From: Magicicada septendecula
Lineage: Eukaryota > Arthropoda > Insecta > Hemiptera > Cicadidae
Length of the DNA: 64,000 nucleotides
Direction of reading: 5' to 3'
Assembly: GCA_034769895.1 (NCBI GenBank)
Contig: CM068367.1
Location: 689,388,548 to 689,452,547 of the forward strand
Position numbers and translations under genes: made by a program. The notes under the pieces are model-generated. The model ran no database searches. It was given only the letters and a program-made list of their open reading frames with translations, and was not told where the DNA came from. How positions within the stretch are numbered: position 1 is the stretch's first letter; each line of letters opens with the position of its first letter. This document shows, piece by piece, positions 48,866 to 61,285 of the stretch.

Positions 48866-51785
48866 TCGATCGTTTTTAATAATGTGAGTAATACAAAATT
48901 TTATTGCAAATCGTATGTATGGTACCTTTAGGCTATGAACAATAAATACAATACAATAGAAAATTGAGATTATAGGTACCATTAATAAACAATAAGTGTG
49001 TGTATATTATAAATACATCACACTATCATTAAATACCTTCACTGTCATAGAAATGTGAATAAAAATATTACTTAGGCCTAATTGACTTAGAAGTATATAA
49101 AAAATGGCTTAAAATATACATCAGTCCATAAGACGCTAGACAGTAACGTATTTTTTGATAATTTATAGTGATAAAAGCTTTTGTGTGGTTCTCTTATTGA
49201 CCATACGCAAATTTAAAATATTTTTGTTGATTTTTCGAAAAAAAAATTATCGTCATCAGAACCTGTACACGGTCAATACAGAAATAATTAATCCTTATCT
49301 CTTCATCAGCAGTTCCATATTATTTATAGAGTAGTGTAAGTTTGTATACAATAGTCTTTACTGAGTATTAGTTGTTCATCGTATTATAAAAATAGTGTTG
49401 TTACATTTTTAGGTTGAATACAACACGTGTTCTAATAAGATTTTACGGTTGGTAATCTCAGTGGCTAGTCTGAGACATACCAATATAATTAGTCAAAAAG
49501 AATGTAATACGTTTTTGTTTACTTATCATATTACTTTGATTTCATACTAATAGTGTAAACACTGTTACCAGGCGAACAAGATAAAATAATATTTGTGTAA
49601 TTAACTTAGGACTAGACTATTTAATGCTACAGAAAAATAAGAGATGTCTGTGAATCAAACACGTGTCTGTTCCCACACTGTGCAATTACAGTTCGCCGAT
49701 TACATAATAATCGAATGTCAAAATATAAAATAATTTTTTTAGTACTTCAAATTAGTAATCAAAACTATTTCTTTTAATATTTCACAGAAAAGACTGTCAA
49801 CGAATAACCATCAATATTACACTCCATACAACAGAAATGCATGTACAAATGAAAGCAGTAGACAATACAATATCCAGCTCAGACAGTTCTTGTATGTTAT
49901 CTTATTACAGTACCGCATACAATCGCATACATACACATACCGGAAGTTCTGGTACTCGTTGCTGTAAGTTATACGTCCGTTTATTTCGCTTCTAGATATC
50001 CGATCATCCTCAGATAAACGAAGTCACGATCCTTGATATTAGTGGTTCTGCACTTGCAGTGCACCTCCGACCACATTACAAACAGCAGCGCCATAAAAGT
50101 ACGGGTAGGATATTCCAGGACTTACCTGTCTTTACGTTCTCCGGTTGCGAAACGTTTCTGATATCGGAGACATGGGGAATGACCTCTACAATTTCCTACG
50201 CCAAAAGTCTGCTGTCACAGCTCCACCATCGCTACACATGTGTGATAAATATTTATTTTGTGTTGTTACGTCCGTGGTGATCTTCTAGGCGAATTCAACA
50301 CACACAAAGTATCGATCACCGTCTTTATTAAACATCTGAAGGGATCTATTTCAAAAAAGATACTGTCTTTGCTTCTGTGGTGCAAGTAATGTGATACGAA
50401 GGGCCAATGCGCCAAACCCAATGGGGATCACATCTTCGTTTACCTGACGAAGATCGGATGTCTAGAAACAAAATAAACGGACTTAGAAAAATTATAAACG
50501 GCTTCCACAACTTCCAGTGCTGTAAGTACGCTCGTCTGTATGCTTATTACATGTACGTCAATACAGGCATATAGGCCTATTCATAACTGAAGAAGTTGAT
50601 ATGGTACAAACTAATAGAAATAGGCCTGTAAACATTAGTAGGCCTCTGTCTGTTGATGTGGAAGCGGTTTTATGTTTCTGTACATTTCAGTGCGAATGAA
50701 TACAAAACCTAAAAAATGTTAAATATCGTGTTTGTGTGAGTTTATTTGTTGGAGGCGCAGCAATCAAGGTTGTTCTGCCGGACTAAAAACGAAACTGTAA
50801 CGGCCATTATTACGCTGTTCTCTTCAGTATTCTGAACCCGCGGTGAAGGTCAACCCTCGTACGAAGCGTGGGATTTCTGGCGCGTCTCTCAATTTTCTTT
50901 AATAACTTTTTTTACCTTTTCCCATTACCGGTCTCTACATTACGATGAATTATAATGTTTCTTCTTTTTTTCTTTTCTGTCATTTTTTATAGACGTTCAT
51001 TTGTATTCTCAAGAATTAACAATAATACATAATGGTTTGTTTACAGTAATATAATGTCATTTACGACATTGTTACTCTGTCTTTTTTTACAGAACCGCTG
51101 CCAAATCCAGTCCCCAGAACTATGAAATGAAAATTTGCTCCTGAAAATCTTTCGTCCTTGCATTGCCTAAACTCTCTATCAATTGTTTTTATTTTACGAA
51201 ACAGATTTTATATGACATTCATTCATTTTTAATCTACGCGCGATTCTCACGCTATATAGATTTTGTTTAGCTTTAATATTTTTCAGCAATCACACTCTAC
51301 TTTAGACTACATTATTTACATTCTTTTTAGCTACCTGTGGATGATATTTTCGTGATACTCTTTCCAGCACAGCCAAAGTGCATTTCCAAGCTGGTGCGAA
51401 TTTCAGATTCAGTTCGCACATTCTCATCCTTGACCTGTGATCCTCACCTGTTTATCATCAGTCTTAATACAGTTATTTTATATGTTATATTTCATATTTT
51501 ATGGTACTTAATGTCATTTTACAGACAGATGAAGTATGTTGGACGTAATTTCTCCAATTTATTGATACTAATAACTTCCTTCCCTAAATGGTGACATTGA
51601 AGGGCACGGAGCTTCATGTTAGACTCAAGAAGATCCCAAACAAAACCCTGAAATGTTATTTGTAATCATTGTACGAATGAAACTTTCTAAGTATTATTTA
51701 AGAAGTAACTATTATATGTTACACTGTACACTGTACACTGTACACACACACACATTTATCTATTTTTACTAGCCTATGTAACTTC
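48866..51785. other. No gene seen
   Basis: AT-rich. TAGGCCTA at 49073 and 50572. A donor-like CAG|GTAAGT lies on the minus strand at about 50125. Frames at 50059-50280 and 51337-51594 have no known motif. Confidence 0.45.
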
Positions 51786-51787
51786 GG

Positions 51788-51862
51788 AGGTTCGCTGGCC
51801 GATGGATATGGCCTCTGGGTAATAATATATATGGGCACCGAATTCGATCCACGGCAGCCGTG
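51788..51862 (+). repeat. tRNA-like SINE head with palindrome
   Basis: A box-A-like TGGCCGATGGA and, about 40 bp on, a box-B-like GAATTCGATCC suggest a tRNA-derived SINE. It is followed by the palindrome GATCCACGGCAGCCGTGGATC and a second copy of CGAATTCGATCC. Confidence 0.3.
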
Positions 51863-52925
51863 GATCCTTAGGTCGAATTCGATCCCAAGGTCGATTCAGC
51901 CTGTGGTAACGAAGAACCGAGAGTGATATTTGGAAAAATATTAATGATGATTTGAAACGTAATACTGGCCAAGCTGCCGTGTCAGCCTTGCGTCTTTTAC
52001 ACCATCTTTGCTGATTTAAAAAGAAGACAGTTATTACAATAATTGTATCTAAGGTATACAATTATAATATATTTTTATAACCTTCATCGTTTTACATTAC
52101 TAGGGACTTGTGTGTGTTTTAAGTTATGCGTAAGCGTGTTAGTTGATATCATGTAGGCCTAGACCTTATATATATATTTAAATTAAAATCAGATCCCTTA
52201 GCTGTAATCGTCGTTACCATTTTGTTTGTTTTTTCTCCAAAGTACTCTTATGCACAATCAGTTAAGGAACACGGAACGTAGTGTTGCTAGCAAGCGCCGA
52301 CTAAATTAGCTCACCTTGAAATCAGTATGGATACCATCTGAGACCAACGGGGGCCACAGTGAAAAACGCTTATCTACGCTTACCTGTGTGGTGGGCAGCG
52401 ACACGTTGCTTTCGTATGTTTTTTGCACGAACAAACGACTGTCGCTTAGCTCTTGAGAACAGATAATGACAGTCCTAAGATACCAAGACAGTACTCTAGA
52501 AAGATTGCTAAACAATAAGAGTAAAAGTTAAAGGTGGAGCTAATCGATGTGTAGGTATGGTGTTTTGTTTCCTTGGCTACATGTAAGTATCGGAGGGACA
52601 CGCCGGAGAAAGTCGATACATAATGTACGTATACCTGAAATACAGTTCAGTCTCTGAAATGAAGTTGGAAAGGTAAAAGTTCTGTATCTGGTAAAAGTTT
52701 ATAATTATTTCCTAATTAAAATTAACTTTTCGTGAATACTTCACCACCCAGTGAAACACTGTAACATATGAAATTTTATGATAAGAAGGCTTCATTTAGT
52801 TTTTTCTCATTTCAGTTGTACATCAGTATGTAATAAATTGTTTACTTATTACACGATACGGTATCTGTAATACAGTACATTACAGGTGACAACGTAAGGT
52901 ATAGACTGTAATTACGATAATTTAA
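51863..52925. other. No gene seen; splice-like sites
   Basis: On the minus strand a 69-codon frame (52306-52515) contains a strong donor match (CACACAG|GTAAGC) near 52391. No partner acceptor or protein family supports a gene. TAGGCCTA at 52154. Confidence 0.35.
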
Positions 52926-53150
52926 TTTTGTTGTTGTTGTCCATTACATCCGACCGGACCATTCCTTTGAAGACTATGAGTACAATACACATTCCGTAAT
53001 TCAGGGTATCGGACTGTAGTTATGTAGGCTGCTGTATAATGAGGCTGCCATCTTCCAGATTCCACCATGCTGTTTTTCCAGTTTGTCTTCTGGAATCCCT
53101 CCCTTACCTGCAAGGGAGCGAGTACACGATACTGACAAGGTTTGTTGAAT
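52926..53150 (-). repeat. Possible retroelement 3' end with CAA tail
   Basis: The minus-strand sequence is GC-richer, open for 81 codons (52922-53167) and ends with ATGGACAACAACAACAA, a short CAA tract like that of some LINE/SINE tails. The family is not recognised. Confidence 0.25.
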
Positions 53151-53153
53151 TTA

Positions 53154-54614
53154 GCGAGGGTAACCAACAGGCATTTTGAAAGAGTACTAGATCGAGTGGA
53201 TTTTAATTTGCTGTGGAAGACTCTAGAGAAAATTGGTTATTCATTGTATCTTGTCCATGTAGTGAGAGGCTTTTATAAGGCTGATGGATAAATAATGATC
53301 ATCCCAGGGCCCAATTTATCGATGGCGATAGTTGTAAAACAGAGGATATGGTGTCCCTTCTTCTTCTTCCCCATTGGTCTACAGCTGATGTACTGAGCCT
53401 TGACTTACTTTAATCTTTGCCTCCAACAGTCTCGATCTTTCGCGGCAGCGTGTCAATTTCTCACTGAGTCTCAGCGTGTCCCCGAACGTTGTCCTGCCAG
53501 CGAGTCTTGGTCTTCCCCTTCATCTGGTACGCAGTATCTGTCTCTTCATTATTTTCTTGGATATTCAGGTGTCACTCGTTCGCTCTGTATGACCTGCCCG
53601 TCTTAGACGTTGTAGCCTCATATAGTTAACACTGGTGGCTTCTTTGTGTAGTTGTTGCAGTTCGTAATTTAACCTGATACATCGTTACCCCTAACTAGAC
53701 CAGAACGTTTCCTCACTACTCGGCACTCAAAATGCTCAGCATTTCTTAAGTCCTCTTTGTAAGCGTCCAAGTTTAGCAGCCATACGTTCGTATCCACCTG
53801 CGACAGTCCAGTTCTGATGTCATCTCTCCACACGTTCTCATTCTCATTTCCATCAACTTAGTTTTCCCAAGTCGATTATCACAGTGTCCCCTCTAAGATT
53901 TTTAACAGTTATATTGATAATATTTTGCTTAGGCGGAAGGCTTTGTTACAAAGTGTCTCAATAAATATTTTGATGCTGCAAATGATCAATTTATAATTCA
54001 GGACGAGGAGGATGAGTTACAATTAGCAATATTTAAGCTACGTAAATCACTCACTGAGTACAATCTGATAATGTCGACACAGGTAAAAGAGTAATGGCCT
54101 TTAAAGAGTCCGAACCTGTTCGATATAAGCTATTAATTGATTATTCAACAGTAACATATTAGAGCACGCTAAATATTTAATTATTTCGGAAACGATATTT
54201 CTCTAATCATATGGCTATGATTAGAGAGATCGACAGTAAAACAAAAAATTTCGGCTGATATGCAAAACACTCCACGGAACATTAAAGCACAAGGTTAGGA
54301 AGGACACGAAGATCATGGCAAACCGGTTCTACTGTACGATTGTGAAAGTTGGGCGTTGGCAGGAAACTAAGGAAGGTTAACTGAGGTGTTATAGATGTCC
54401 TTTTTGGCAGAAGTTAAAGATTGAAAAATGTTGTATATACGAGGAGAACTAGAGGTCGTGAGTAATAAGCGGCATACCTGAGGAAACTGAAAGTAACATG
54501 TGGATGGCATAGGCGTTCCAGTGAGAAACCAGTACATAGGCTATAACGGATGTATAAGACACCTTTTGAAGTCGGAAGTGCTAGGCGCTGTGAGTATTTC
54601 TTGAAAGCGTAGAA
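53154..54614 (+). pseudogene. LINE ORF2, interrupted by another LINE
   Basis: First part 53154-53357: HFERVLDRVDFNLLWKTLEKIGY (RT motif normally AFDRVD) and VRGFYKADG, then VKQRIWCPL (compare RQGCPLSP). Second part 53884-54614: IFNSYIDNIL, then NDQFIIQDEEDELQLAIFKL in the position of the catalytic FADD box (here AAND, so mutated) and TEYNLIMSTQ. KRVMAFKESEPVRYK follows, then LYDCESWALAG (post-RT LYGCESWAL) and MSFLAEVKD. It ends in a GAA tract. It has many stops. Between the parts lies a minus-strand LINE with a 7-bp duplication. Confidence 0.8.
53358..53883 (-). mobile_element. 5'-truncated LINE nested in another LINE
   Basis: Flanked by GTGTCCC at 53351-53357 and 53884-53890, a 7-bp target duplication. 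On the minus strand it translates (mixed frames) to MRLQRLRRAGHTERTSDT and KGKTKTRWQDNVRGHAETQ, then ends in CCAATGGGGAAGAAGAAGAA, a GAA-type LINE tail. The motif order RLRWAGH..R...RGRPKTRW is that of a LINE ORF2 C-terminus. Only the last ~520 bp were copied, which is typical 5' truncation. Confidence 0.8.
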
Positions 54615-54716
54615 GAAGAAGACGAAGAAGAAGAAGAAGAAGAAGAAGAAGAAGAAGAAGAAGAAGAAGAAGAAGAAGAAGAAGAAGAAGAAGAAGAAGA
54701 AGAAGAAGAAGAAGAA
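54611..54716 (+). repeat. (GAA)n microsatellite, LINE tail
   Basis: About 105 bp of GAA repeats with an early GAC interruption, starting where the plus-strand LINE relic ends. It probably grew from the LINE's 3' tail. Confidence 0.95.
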
Positions 54717-55074
54717 ATATTTCAGTATTTTCGTTTCAGACGTGTTGATTTTTACTTGATATCATATCGTGTTACCTATACTAAAGACTGGTTGACACGG
54801 TCATCCCCATAATCAGAAATTCCGTTAATACGAAACGGTTTAATATATTTAATTTCTGGTTACAGAAATTATCCAACACAGAATAGAGCACAGTCGGAAA
54901 CTGAAAGGTGCACTTAATACAATATGGTGGGAATATTCAATATTGCTAACTACAAGGATATGTACTGTATAAATATGACTCAGTCGTAGCACCTGGACAC
55001 TTGAGGAGGAATCTCAGCGCTGTGTAGCTTGATTACTTACGAAGTTGTACCAACATTTCTAGACTACTTCGTGT
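54717..55074. other. No gene seen
   Basis: AT-rich spacer. Confidence 0.5.
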
Positions 55075-55360
55075 TACGAATGAGAAGATTTGAGTTAGTA
55101 AATGCACACCACACCATAACCGTTTGGAATATAGCCTATACAGATTCAGATGGTTCGGTCACAAGTTCGTAAGAACAATAAAATAGAGCCGGTTAAGTGG
55201 AAGCCGTCTGTAAAGGGAAATAGGAATCGTCCAAAAAGATCTGGAACGAGAAGATCTTTATTTACACATCATGATGTAAAGAAGAGGATTCTAGGATGGG
55301 GATCAGTGTAAGTCAGATAAGAGGGTGGAACGATAGCGTGACAATGAGAATCTCCTAAAA
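55075..55360 (+). pseudogene. LINE ORF2 C-terminal remnant
   Basis: In mixed frames: RFRWFGHKFVRTIK (compare LRWFGHVVR), EPVKW, VKGNRNRPKRSGT (compare GRSRGRPKTRW) and, near 55280-55330, KKRILGWGSV and QIRGWNDSV. This is the usual tail of LINE ORF2, heavily decayed. It lies 360 bp after the previous GAA tract and belongs to a separate insertion. Confidence 0.5.
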
Positions 55361-55904
55361 CAAATAAAATATTACCGGCATCGCACTGTATTATGGCACT
55401 CTCATGTGCAAAGTATTATTGCCAGAACGTATTTTACGATTATAGTATACAATCGCTGTATGCATCAAACACAATGTTTTGATTACACTGAATGAAAACG
55501 TGACCCTTCTTAACGATCCGCATTCAGAGTTTAGAACAAAGTCTCCCACACTGTACTGTAGTGTGATCAGAATAGAGTACACTGTAAGTCACTGTAAAAT
55601 CCAATTTAAGTCTCTGTTCTCTAATCATGCCACAGATCACGCTCTAGTTAACACGACGTCCGTGCCTGCTAAATACAATACAGACAGATGCGGTGGGAGA
55701 TGAGTTGCGGTTGTAAATGAAGATTGTTCTTCTCTTATGTAGCTACCAAAGTGTGAAATGTGGTCAAAGAATTATTTTCAATTCGATAATTAATGTCGTA
55801 GTTCTCTCGCTGTACTTTGCCCACCAGGGGAGAAACGTTCCTTTGTGAGGACTTTAGCTGCAAATACAGTACAATCTCGTATCGTTCTATATGCGAATAT
55901 GTTA
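55361..55904. other. No gene seen
   Basis: Two opposite short frames at 55391-55703 have no motif. Confidence 0.5.
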
Positions 55905-56000
55905 AGGTTATAATAATAATAGGCCTAACAATAATAATGCTGGTGGTGATGATGATGATGATGGTGGTAGTGGTGGTGGTGGTGGTGGTGGTGGTAATGG
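55905..56000. repeat. (AAT)n, (GAT)n and (TGG)n simple repeats
   Basis: Three triplet tracts in succession, the TGG part about 35 bp long. They contain TAGGCCTA at 55920. Confidence 0.9.
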
Positions 56001-56612
56001 TGCAGAGTACAGAAAATACAAATTCTTTAATACTAGAGAAAAGTAGCCCCCCCCCCAAGCTATTGCCTGTTTAGCGTCTGCATTAAAAATTTAAAACATA
56101 AGTCTAGAGTCCTATAGCGGTGGCAAACATGTGTTAGATGTAACCCTTAAAAAACAAAAAATGAAATATTTACAAAACAAAAATCAAATGAACTTCAAAT
56201 CTTCTGCAATAACATAGTGCTGTAAGCCAATTGCAATAATAATACTTTATTATTTACTTTGTTTATCATAAGTCCGTAATTTACTAGTGACCGTTGATCA
56301 ATAAATTTTAACGATGGAAAGTTTAGCGAGGATCGGTCAGTAAGTAAGGCCTATAACAGAAATTTTATATTATATATGTCGACCTTTCGAGAGTATTTAT
56401 TGTCATCATCATCATCAGAACAACTATTCTTGAGTCGTTACAACGCCAAACACACAACGGTTTATTTATTATAGTGAATAAACCGGACGAACCTCAAGGA
56501 AACCGAGAATTGTAAAGACAATAAAATTAAAAATATAACAATTTCAAATAACAATATACGACACATACCTATGTACACGAGTAAAGATATATAAAAATAG
56601 CAATTCTTGAAG
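56001..56612. other. No gene seen
   Basis: AT-rich. A CATCAT run near 56402-56417 is preceded by a weak GAAA/CTGATGA pairing on the minus strand. Confidence 0.5.
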
Positions 56613-56619
56613 ACCATTA

Positions 56620-57269
56620 GTAGAGGGAAACTGCCGGTTCTGAGCCACAAAGGAATGCCGCCTTTCTTAAAAAACATAAAAAAACGATAAAAAACATGAT
56701 CTAAGAGATGGCGCCGCCACCGCTGGACCCGCAGCATCCCAATGGACCACAGCATCCGCGAATTTCCGCGAATAAAAAAACGTAAAACGTAAAACGTAAG
56801 ACGTAAGACATAAGACATAAGACGTAAGACGTAAGACGTAAGACGTAAGACGTAAGACGTAAGACGTAAAACGTAAAACGTAAAACGTAAAACGTAAAAC
56901 GTAAAACGTAAGACGTAAGACGTAAGACGTAAGACGTAAGATGTGAAACTAAAACGTAAGACGTAAGACGTAAAACGTAAACGTAAGACGTAAGACGTAA
57001 AACGTAAAACGTAAGACGTAAGACGTAAACGTAAGACGTAAGACGTAAAACGTAAACGTAAGACGTAAGACGTAAGACGTAAGACGTAAGACGTAAGACG
57101 TAAGACGTTTTTTTATTCGCGGAAATTCGCGGATGCTGTGGTCCATTGGGATGCTGCGGGTCCAGCGGTGGCGGCGCCATCTCTTAGATCATGTTTTTTA
57201 TCGTTTTTTTATGTTTTTTAAGAAAGGCGGCATTCCTTTGTGGCTCAGAACCGGCAGTTTCCCTCTACT
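56620..57269. mobile_element. Foldback element with 7-bp satellite core
   Basis: Arms of about 164 bp (56620-56783 and 57105-57269) are almost perfect reverse complements. They contain GAAACTGCCGGTTCTGAGCC at the outside and CGCGAATTTCCGCGAATAAA at the inside. The core 56784-57104 is about 46 head-to-tail copies of ACGTAAG/ACGTAAA with a few 6- and 8-base variants. ACCATTA occurs at 56613-56619 and 57270-57276, a probable 7-bp target duplication. There is no gene: the 159-codon minus frame (SYVLRLT repeats) merely reflects that the 7-mer has no stop on that strand. Foldback elements of this design are known in insects; the family is unidentified. Confidence 0.88.
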
Positions 57270-57877
57270 ACCATTATCAGTTTTAGTGCTTAATATACAA
57301 AAGCTTTAAGATATCCCCAAACTTCGGTAACCAATTAGTAAAGAACTTTATAGGGAATTTATTTTTTTAGAGCGATTAATTCTATCTGGCCATTTATTTC
57401 CTAAACCGTTGCCAATAAATAGTATCAAAAAAGATATTACCAGATATTAGCAAAATAATACTTTTTAGATAGCAAAATTTTAAAGACCTTATACATACAT
57501 AAGCACGTCAAAGACTGAGGTTTATAAAACAGGGACGCAAGGGTTCGCGTTTGCACCTTCTCAAATTAGTGTTACTACAATTAAACTAAAATTGCGTTTA
57601 ATTGTCGAGCAATTTTTTAAATTTAATTTTCTTATATTAGTTTCTTCTACTTCAAAAAGAAAACTTTTTTGTCCTTTCGCCTTGCCCCAAAATGCTCCAA
57701 TATCTATCCTTTAAGAAATACTCTAACTCTTCAATGATTAATTTGAAGCTACGTTTCTGCATGATCATAGCTACGTTTCTGCATTGATCTGAACTATTAT
57801 TTATTTTGTGATAGCCCAACTTTGAAAGCTACTGATAACAAATAGGATTAGTTGGAGCCATTAAGCTACTGCCCCCC

Positions 57878-57878
<1 letters not shown>
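57270..57878. other. No gene seen
   Basis: AT-rich spacer. Confidence 0.5.

Positions 57879-57927
<49 letters not shown>
57879..57927. repeat. (CT)n microsatellite
   Basis: About 49 bp of CT repeats with one CC interruption, preceded by a C7 run. Confidence 0.95.
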
Positions 57928-57929
<2 letters not shown>

Positions 57930-59710
57930 GATTATTGTGTCTTCCACTAATAACCATTCCTACCACCATGCATAACGTTTTATGTACGAGGCTGCATAAC
58001 CTTATGAGTACGCTCTTTAGAGTACCTTCTTTTCTACACAAGGTGACAGCATAATATACAGCTGCATAACCTACAATCTGCCTTCTGACTTCTAAAGAAC
58101 TCGAGACGCTCTTCTGGACGTTGATCGACTCGAGAGGTGATCATAACCTGTGTCATTCGGTATAAGTTTCTTCGGATTCCTGAACACAGTTCCCGCTGCC
58201 TGTTACGATGTTTGGCTTCAGATCCGTCTCGTAACATAGTACCGCATAGGTTATTGTTACGTAAGCAGCTTGAGTCTGTAAGTCCCCGAAAATTAATTAG
58301 CGACTTTTTGTATCGAATACAACTTTACTTTTCATTGTTTTCATACAAAGGTTTTTATTTAAAACTAAAAAGCAGTCACGCAAATGACTGTGACTAGTGG
58401 CAGTATAACAGAAACCACACCCTAATTAACGTAACGCCAGTTCAAACCCTAATTATGATAATACATCAAGATATCCTAAAGTCCTGTTATACATTCTGAA
58501 TTTACAAAAATTCAAATTATTCTGCATTAATCCTATTACAGATCTGCTTGAGGCTCTAATTAATAGTAAAGTAAAACGCAGACACATTAAGATAAGCTTG
58601 TCTGGAAACGCTTATTATCTTTAATAATAAACTTCATTATGCTAGAAAATGTATATAATAGTTACGTGGTTATCCTCTCTCAAATTATTTTTACAATTCG
58701 ATGACCGTAGTTCTCCCTCAAATCGTTACCTGCACTTAATTTTACACTAAACGCTACTTCCGTGGCAAAGGTTAATTACAGAATACACCAGCAGGGAGAA
58801 TATGTATATATATATATATAGCTGTCTCGGCGTGTTTACACAAATGTGTGTGATTATACGATTTGTTTCTGAATCGTAACCTCGCGGATTGCGCGGAAAA
58901 TTGCGGAGAAATCAACAAACTGTGACGAAGGCCGTTAATTAATTAATCAGAACTTGTTTGTTTTAACAATTTACAGCCATTCCAACAATTCGAGAACACC
59001 GAATTACTACAGAGCAAACAACAATTTAATCGTTACCACTGTTTATATTGTGCCAATCGAAGTTAATTACCCACTTCTCTAATAACTTTGATGTTCAGTG
59101 GGTATTTAAAAAGGCAATTTTCAGGCACAGTATTTTCAGGTAATCTGTCGTTTTACTGTCATAGTTTTCATTTTAATGTATGTACGTTGGTCATTTTATT
59201 GATTAAATTTTTTGGTTTAAACATTAAACTTGTTCTTTAGATCTGAAGACTAATTTAGAAACTGATCTAATTTAGTTTAGATTATACGAGATCTATATTA
59301 TTACGAGCCCTATTTAGATTAAAATCTTGCATTATAATAAAATACAAAATCTCTTGTATCTCAAATGCATCATGACAGAGAGAGCGCGGTGAAGGAAGTA
59401 GGCATATTTCAGAAGTTTACCTCTTCTTCAGAAGTTTCCCAATATTTAGCCGAAGGCGTTAGTGGTTCACGCGGATTCCTGCAAAAACCTTTACCATTAT
59501 TTTGTTCCACTACCAAAGATTTTCCTCACCAGTTGGTTGGAAATTCTCTCGGGCTGCCTCGTGGGAAGAAGAGAGTTCTCCAAACATTTCACTAACACAT
59601 AAAACATAAATACAGTATTTTCTTATAATTAATCAAATTCACTTTGTTTAATCCTTTCAACCAAGGAAATCAGGTTTCAAAATTGGCGGCAAGGTGGCAA
59701 TTTACAATAA
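57928..59710. other. No gene seen
   Basis: Short TA run at 58803-58820. TTAATTAATTAATCAG at about 58934 resembles a homeodomain-site cluster. Frames at 58034-58397 and 59365-59595 have no recognised domain. Confidence 0.45.
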
Positions 59711-60660
59711 ATTAATTTTTTTTTTTAATTTGAAACAAAATCATTATTTCGTTATATTCAAGAAAAACAATGGACCCTGCTGGTCGGGTCCAAAAAGCTC
59801 GCGGAGCCAAATACCATTCGTCACTGGTATTGGGTGCACTGCAACCCTTTAAACCCACTGGTTTCTCGTGACTGGCTATATTGAATCCTCTAATAGAAGG
59901 AACCCAGGTCAGGTCTGATGGTCGACCCGAATGGGTTGATGGCCAGACAACACCCAGAAATCCGAATCCTGGGACATACGTTAATCCCTATGTCAAACAA
60001 GACCCGATGACCCTCAGCATCGGGTAGGAGCCCGGAGATTTTTTGTGGTAACTGGTTCCCACCATTGCGGCTAAGACCCTGGTTATTAACCGCTCACCAA
60101 CGCCGGCGGCTCCACAGTCACCGAACCAGCCCATGTTACCCGATCCGCACCGACGAGAGAGGACCAGTAAACACGTCCTGGCCTTAGCATTCAAAGTACC
60201 CCTCCAAATATCGCTACCATCACCGTCATCCTACAGGGGGAGACGAAGCTGAAGCTACAAACTACGACATACCAAGGAAGCGAAATTGATAGTTGCTATC
60301 ATTACTCCCGCCAGGATATTTATAAGATAATCGTGCCCAATTTGCTAATTTTTACATGTTACTATTTATACTATAGTAACCTGTGTAACTTACTTTACGT
60401 GAGCAGACCCTGCTCCACCGGACTCTGTCTTCTGTCCTCCGCCTCCAGTTATAAATCCCAATCCCGATCGGGATAATCCATTACGGAATCCATCGCTCCA
60501 CCTCTGAATCGGGCTATCCAAAGTGAAGTCTTCTCCATGGAGAACTAAATCCAACATCTTGACGGGCCATCGGTGAGAGTCCATCCTCGACACATGTGAA
60601 GCCCATTGGAGTCTCCTGGTATCTGGGCCCGCTAACTCCGCCAACCTGGGCCTACTCTAT
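59711..60660 (-). pseudogene. LINE 3' end with poly(A) tail
   Basis: The minus frame 60644-60390 reads AELAGPDTRRLQWASHVSRM, MLDLVLHGE and RWSDGFRNGL, matching the LINE ORF2 tail pattern LRWAGHVARM...RPP.RWSDD. Downstream on the same strand follow about 650 bp of GC-richer sequence without a long frame, which I read as the 3' untranslated part, ending in a run of about 11 A near 59711-59722. The 68-codon frame 60194-59988 lies in this part and has no known motif. It is 5' truncated. Confidence 0.6.
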
Positions 60661-61025
60661 GGGAAACAAAGTTCTGCCTGGTCACAAACCAGGACAAATT
60701 GTGAATGATAGAGGAATAACACTCCACCTGTTTTTCAATGGCAGATCGTTATGACAACAAACTTGTGTGTCACTAAATAATTCGGTCATTAGATTCAACA
60801 AAATAACTGATTGAAGATGTAGACCTACCAAGCAACTAACCTACTGTACCAAGATTGTAGGTTTACCATCTTTACATGCCTAATTTATTAACAAGTTACG
60901 CATTTTTTACAACATGCTTTCCCTTTTTACAATGATGCTGTCGCCACATGAAAAAAAAGTGTGTACATCTTCATGCAACGTTTCTTTATAAGGAACGTTT
61001 CGAGTTTCTTGCAGAATTCATAATA
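60661..61025. other. No gene seen
   Basis: AT-rich. CATCTTCATG at 60966 recurs at 61286, just after the hairpin element. Confidence 0.5.
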
Positions 61026-61285
61026 TTATCAAATTGCAGTTACTTCAGCAAGCAGATTGTATTAGTTTTGTCGTTTTAACTGACCTGGCGTACGTTTCAC
61101 TGACTATATCAGCATCTTCAAATGTTTTTAAATGAATTGACATTATTAAATGAATAGATTCGATTGTTTGTTAATTCATTTAGAAACCTCTAAAGGTACT
61201 GATATAATCAGTGGAACGTACGTCAGGTCAATTAAAACGATAAAATTAATATAATCTGCTTGTAGAAGTAATTACAATTTGATAA
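61026..61285. repeat. Hairpin element, 113-bp arms
   Basis: 61026-61138 and 61173-61285 are reverse complements over 113 bp with about 17 differences by eye (roughly 85% identity, mostly transitions), around a 34-bp loop. The arms contain CTGACGTACGTTCCACTGAT-like sequence. It looks like an old MITE or foldback copy. Confidence 0.85.

Noticed and set aside
56395..56417. CTGATGATGATGA ... GAAA on the minus strand as a hammerhead
   Set aside because: No stem forms between the two boxes; the CAT run alone produces CTGATGA.
56701..57180. 159-codon minus frame with SYVLRLT repeats
   Set aside because: The 7-base repeat has no stop on that strand, so the frame is a by-product of the foldback core.
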